From Flavobacteriaceae bacterium (GTDB lineage Bacteria > Bacteroidota > Bacteroidia > Flavobacteriales > Flavobacteriaceae), in the NCBI GenBank assembly GCA_008081325.1, contig VMCO01000164.1:1-6843 (forward strand): a DNA stretch of 6,843 nucleotides, written 5' to 3'. Below, in pieces: positions 6,839-6,843 of the stretch (position 1 is its first letter; the number at the start of each line of letters is the position of its first letter). Under the pieces are notes generated by a model that saw nothing but the letters and a program-made list of their open reading frames with translations, did no database searches and was not told the DNA's origin. The position numbers and the translations under genes were made by a program.

Positions 6839-6843
6839 CTAAA

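Noticed and set aside
1..6843. Search for a novel system (defence, mobile, RNA-based or regulatory)
   Set aside because: Every base except the 36-base leader and two 3-base gaps belongs to recognised, intact or window-truncated dcw genes. No room remains for an undescribed system.

Overview
All coding sequence in this window lies on the minus strand and forms one tightly packed block of the dcw (division and cell wall) cluster. In transcription order, from high to low coordinates, it reads mraZ, rsmH (mraW), an ftsL-like gene, ftsI (division transpeptidase with a C-terminal PASTA domain), murE, mraY, and the 5' part of murD, which runs off the left edge of the window. Six genes are complete and one is partial. 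There is no RNA gene, mobile element, CRISPR array, long repeat or clear terminator, and no gene-free stretch longer than 36 bases.

The organism is most likely a member of Bacteroidota, probably an AT-rich flavobacterium-like lineage. The reasons are the low GC content, start codons without Shine-Dalgarno sequences, a TAnnTTTG-type -7 promoter element just upstream of mraZ, a 403-residue MraY with an enlarged extracytoplasmic loop, a short FtsL-like protein with a Pro-Pro tail, a single-PASTA FtsI, and no murF between murE and mraY. The exact genus cannot be read from the window.

Layout: 6808-6843 is the leader and possible promoter; 6352-6807 mraZ; 5457-6362 rsmH; 5140-5457 ftsL-like; 3159-5153 ftsI; 1705-3162 murE; 490-1701 mraY; 1-486 murD (first 162 codons). 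Neighbouring genes overlap by 11, 1, 14 and 4 bases and are then separated by 3 and 3 bases, so a single polycistronic mRNA with coupled translation is the natural reading. Two genes, mraZ and murE, appear to start with TTG.

Functionally, MurE, MraY and MurD act on UDP-MurNAc peptide precursors in the cytoplasm and at the inner membrane. FtsL and FtsI belong to the septal synthesis complex that crosslinks the product. RsmH methylates 16S rRNA, and MraZ is the probable DNA-binding regulator of the cluster. The MurE substrate motif (DNPR) points to meso-diaminopimelate peptidoglycan. I found no previously undescribed system. The points worth a second look are local: an altered first DNA-binding motif in MraZ, the two TTG starts, and the fully coupled gene chain.
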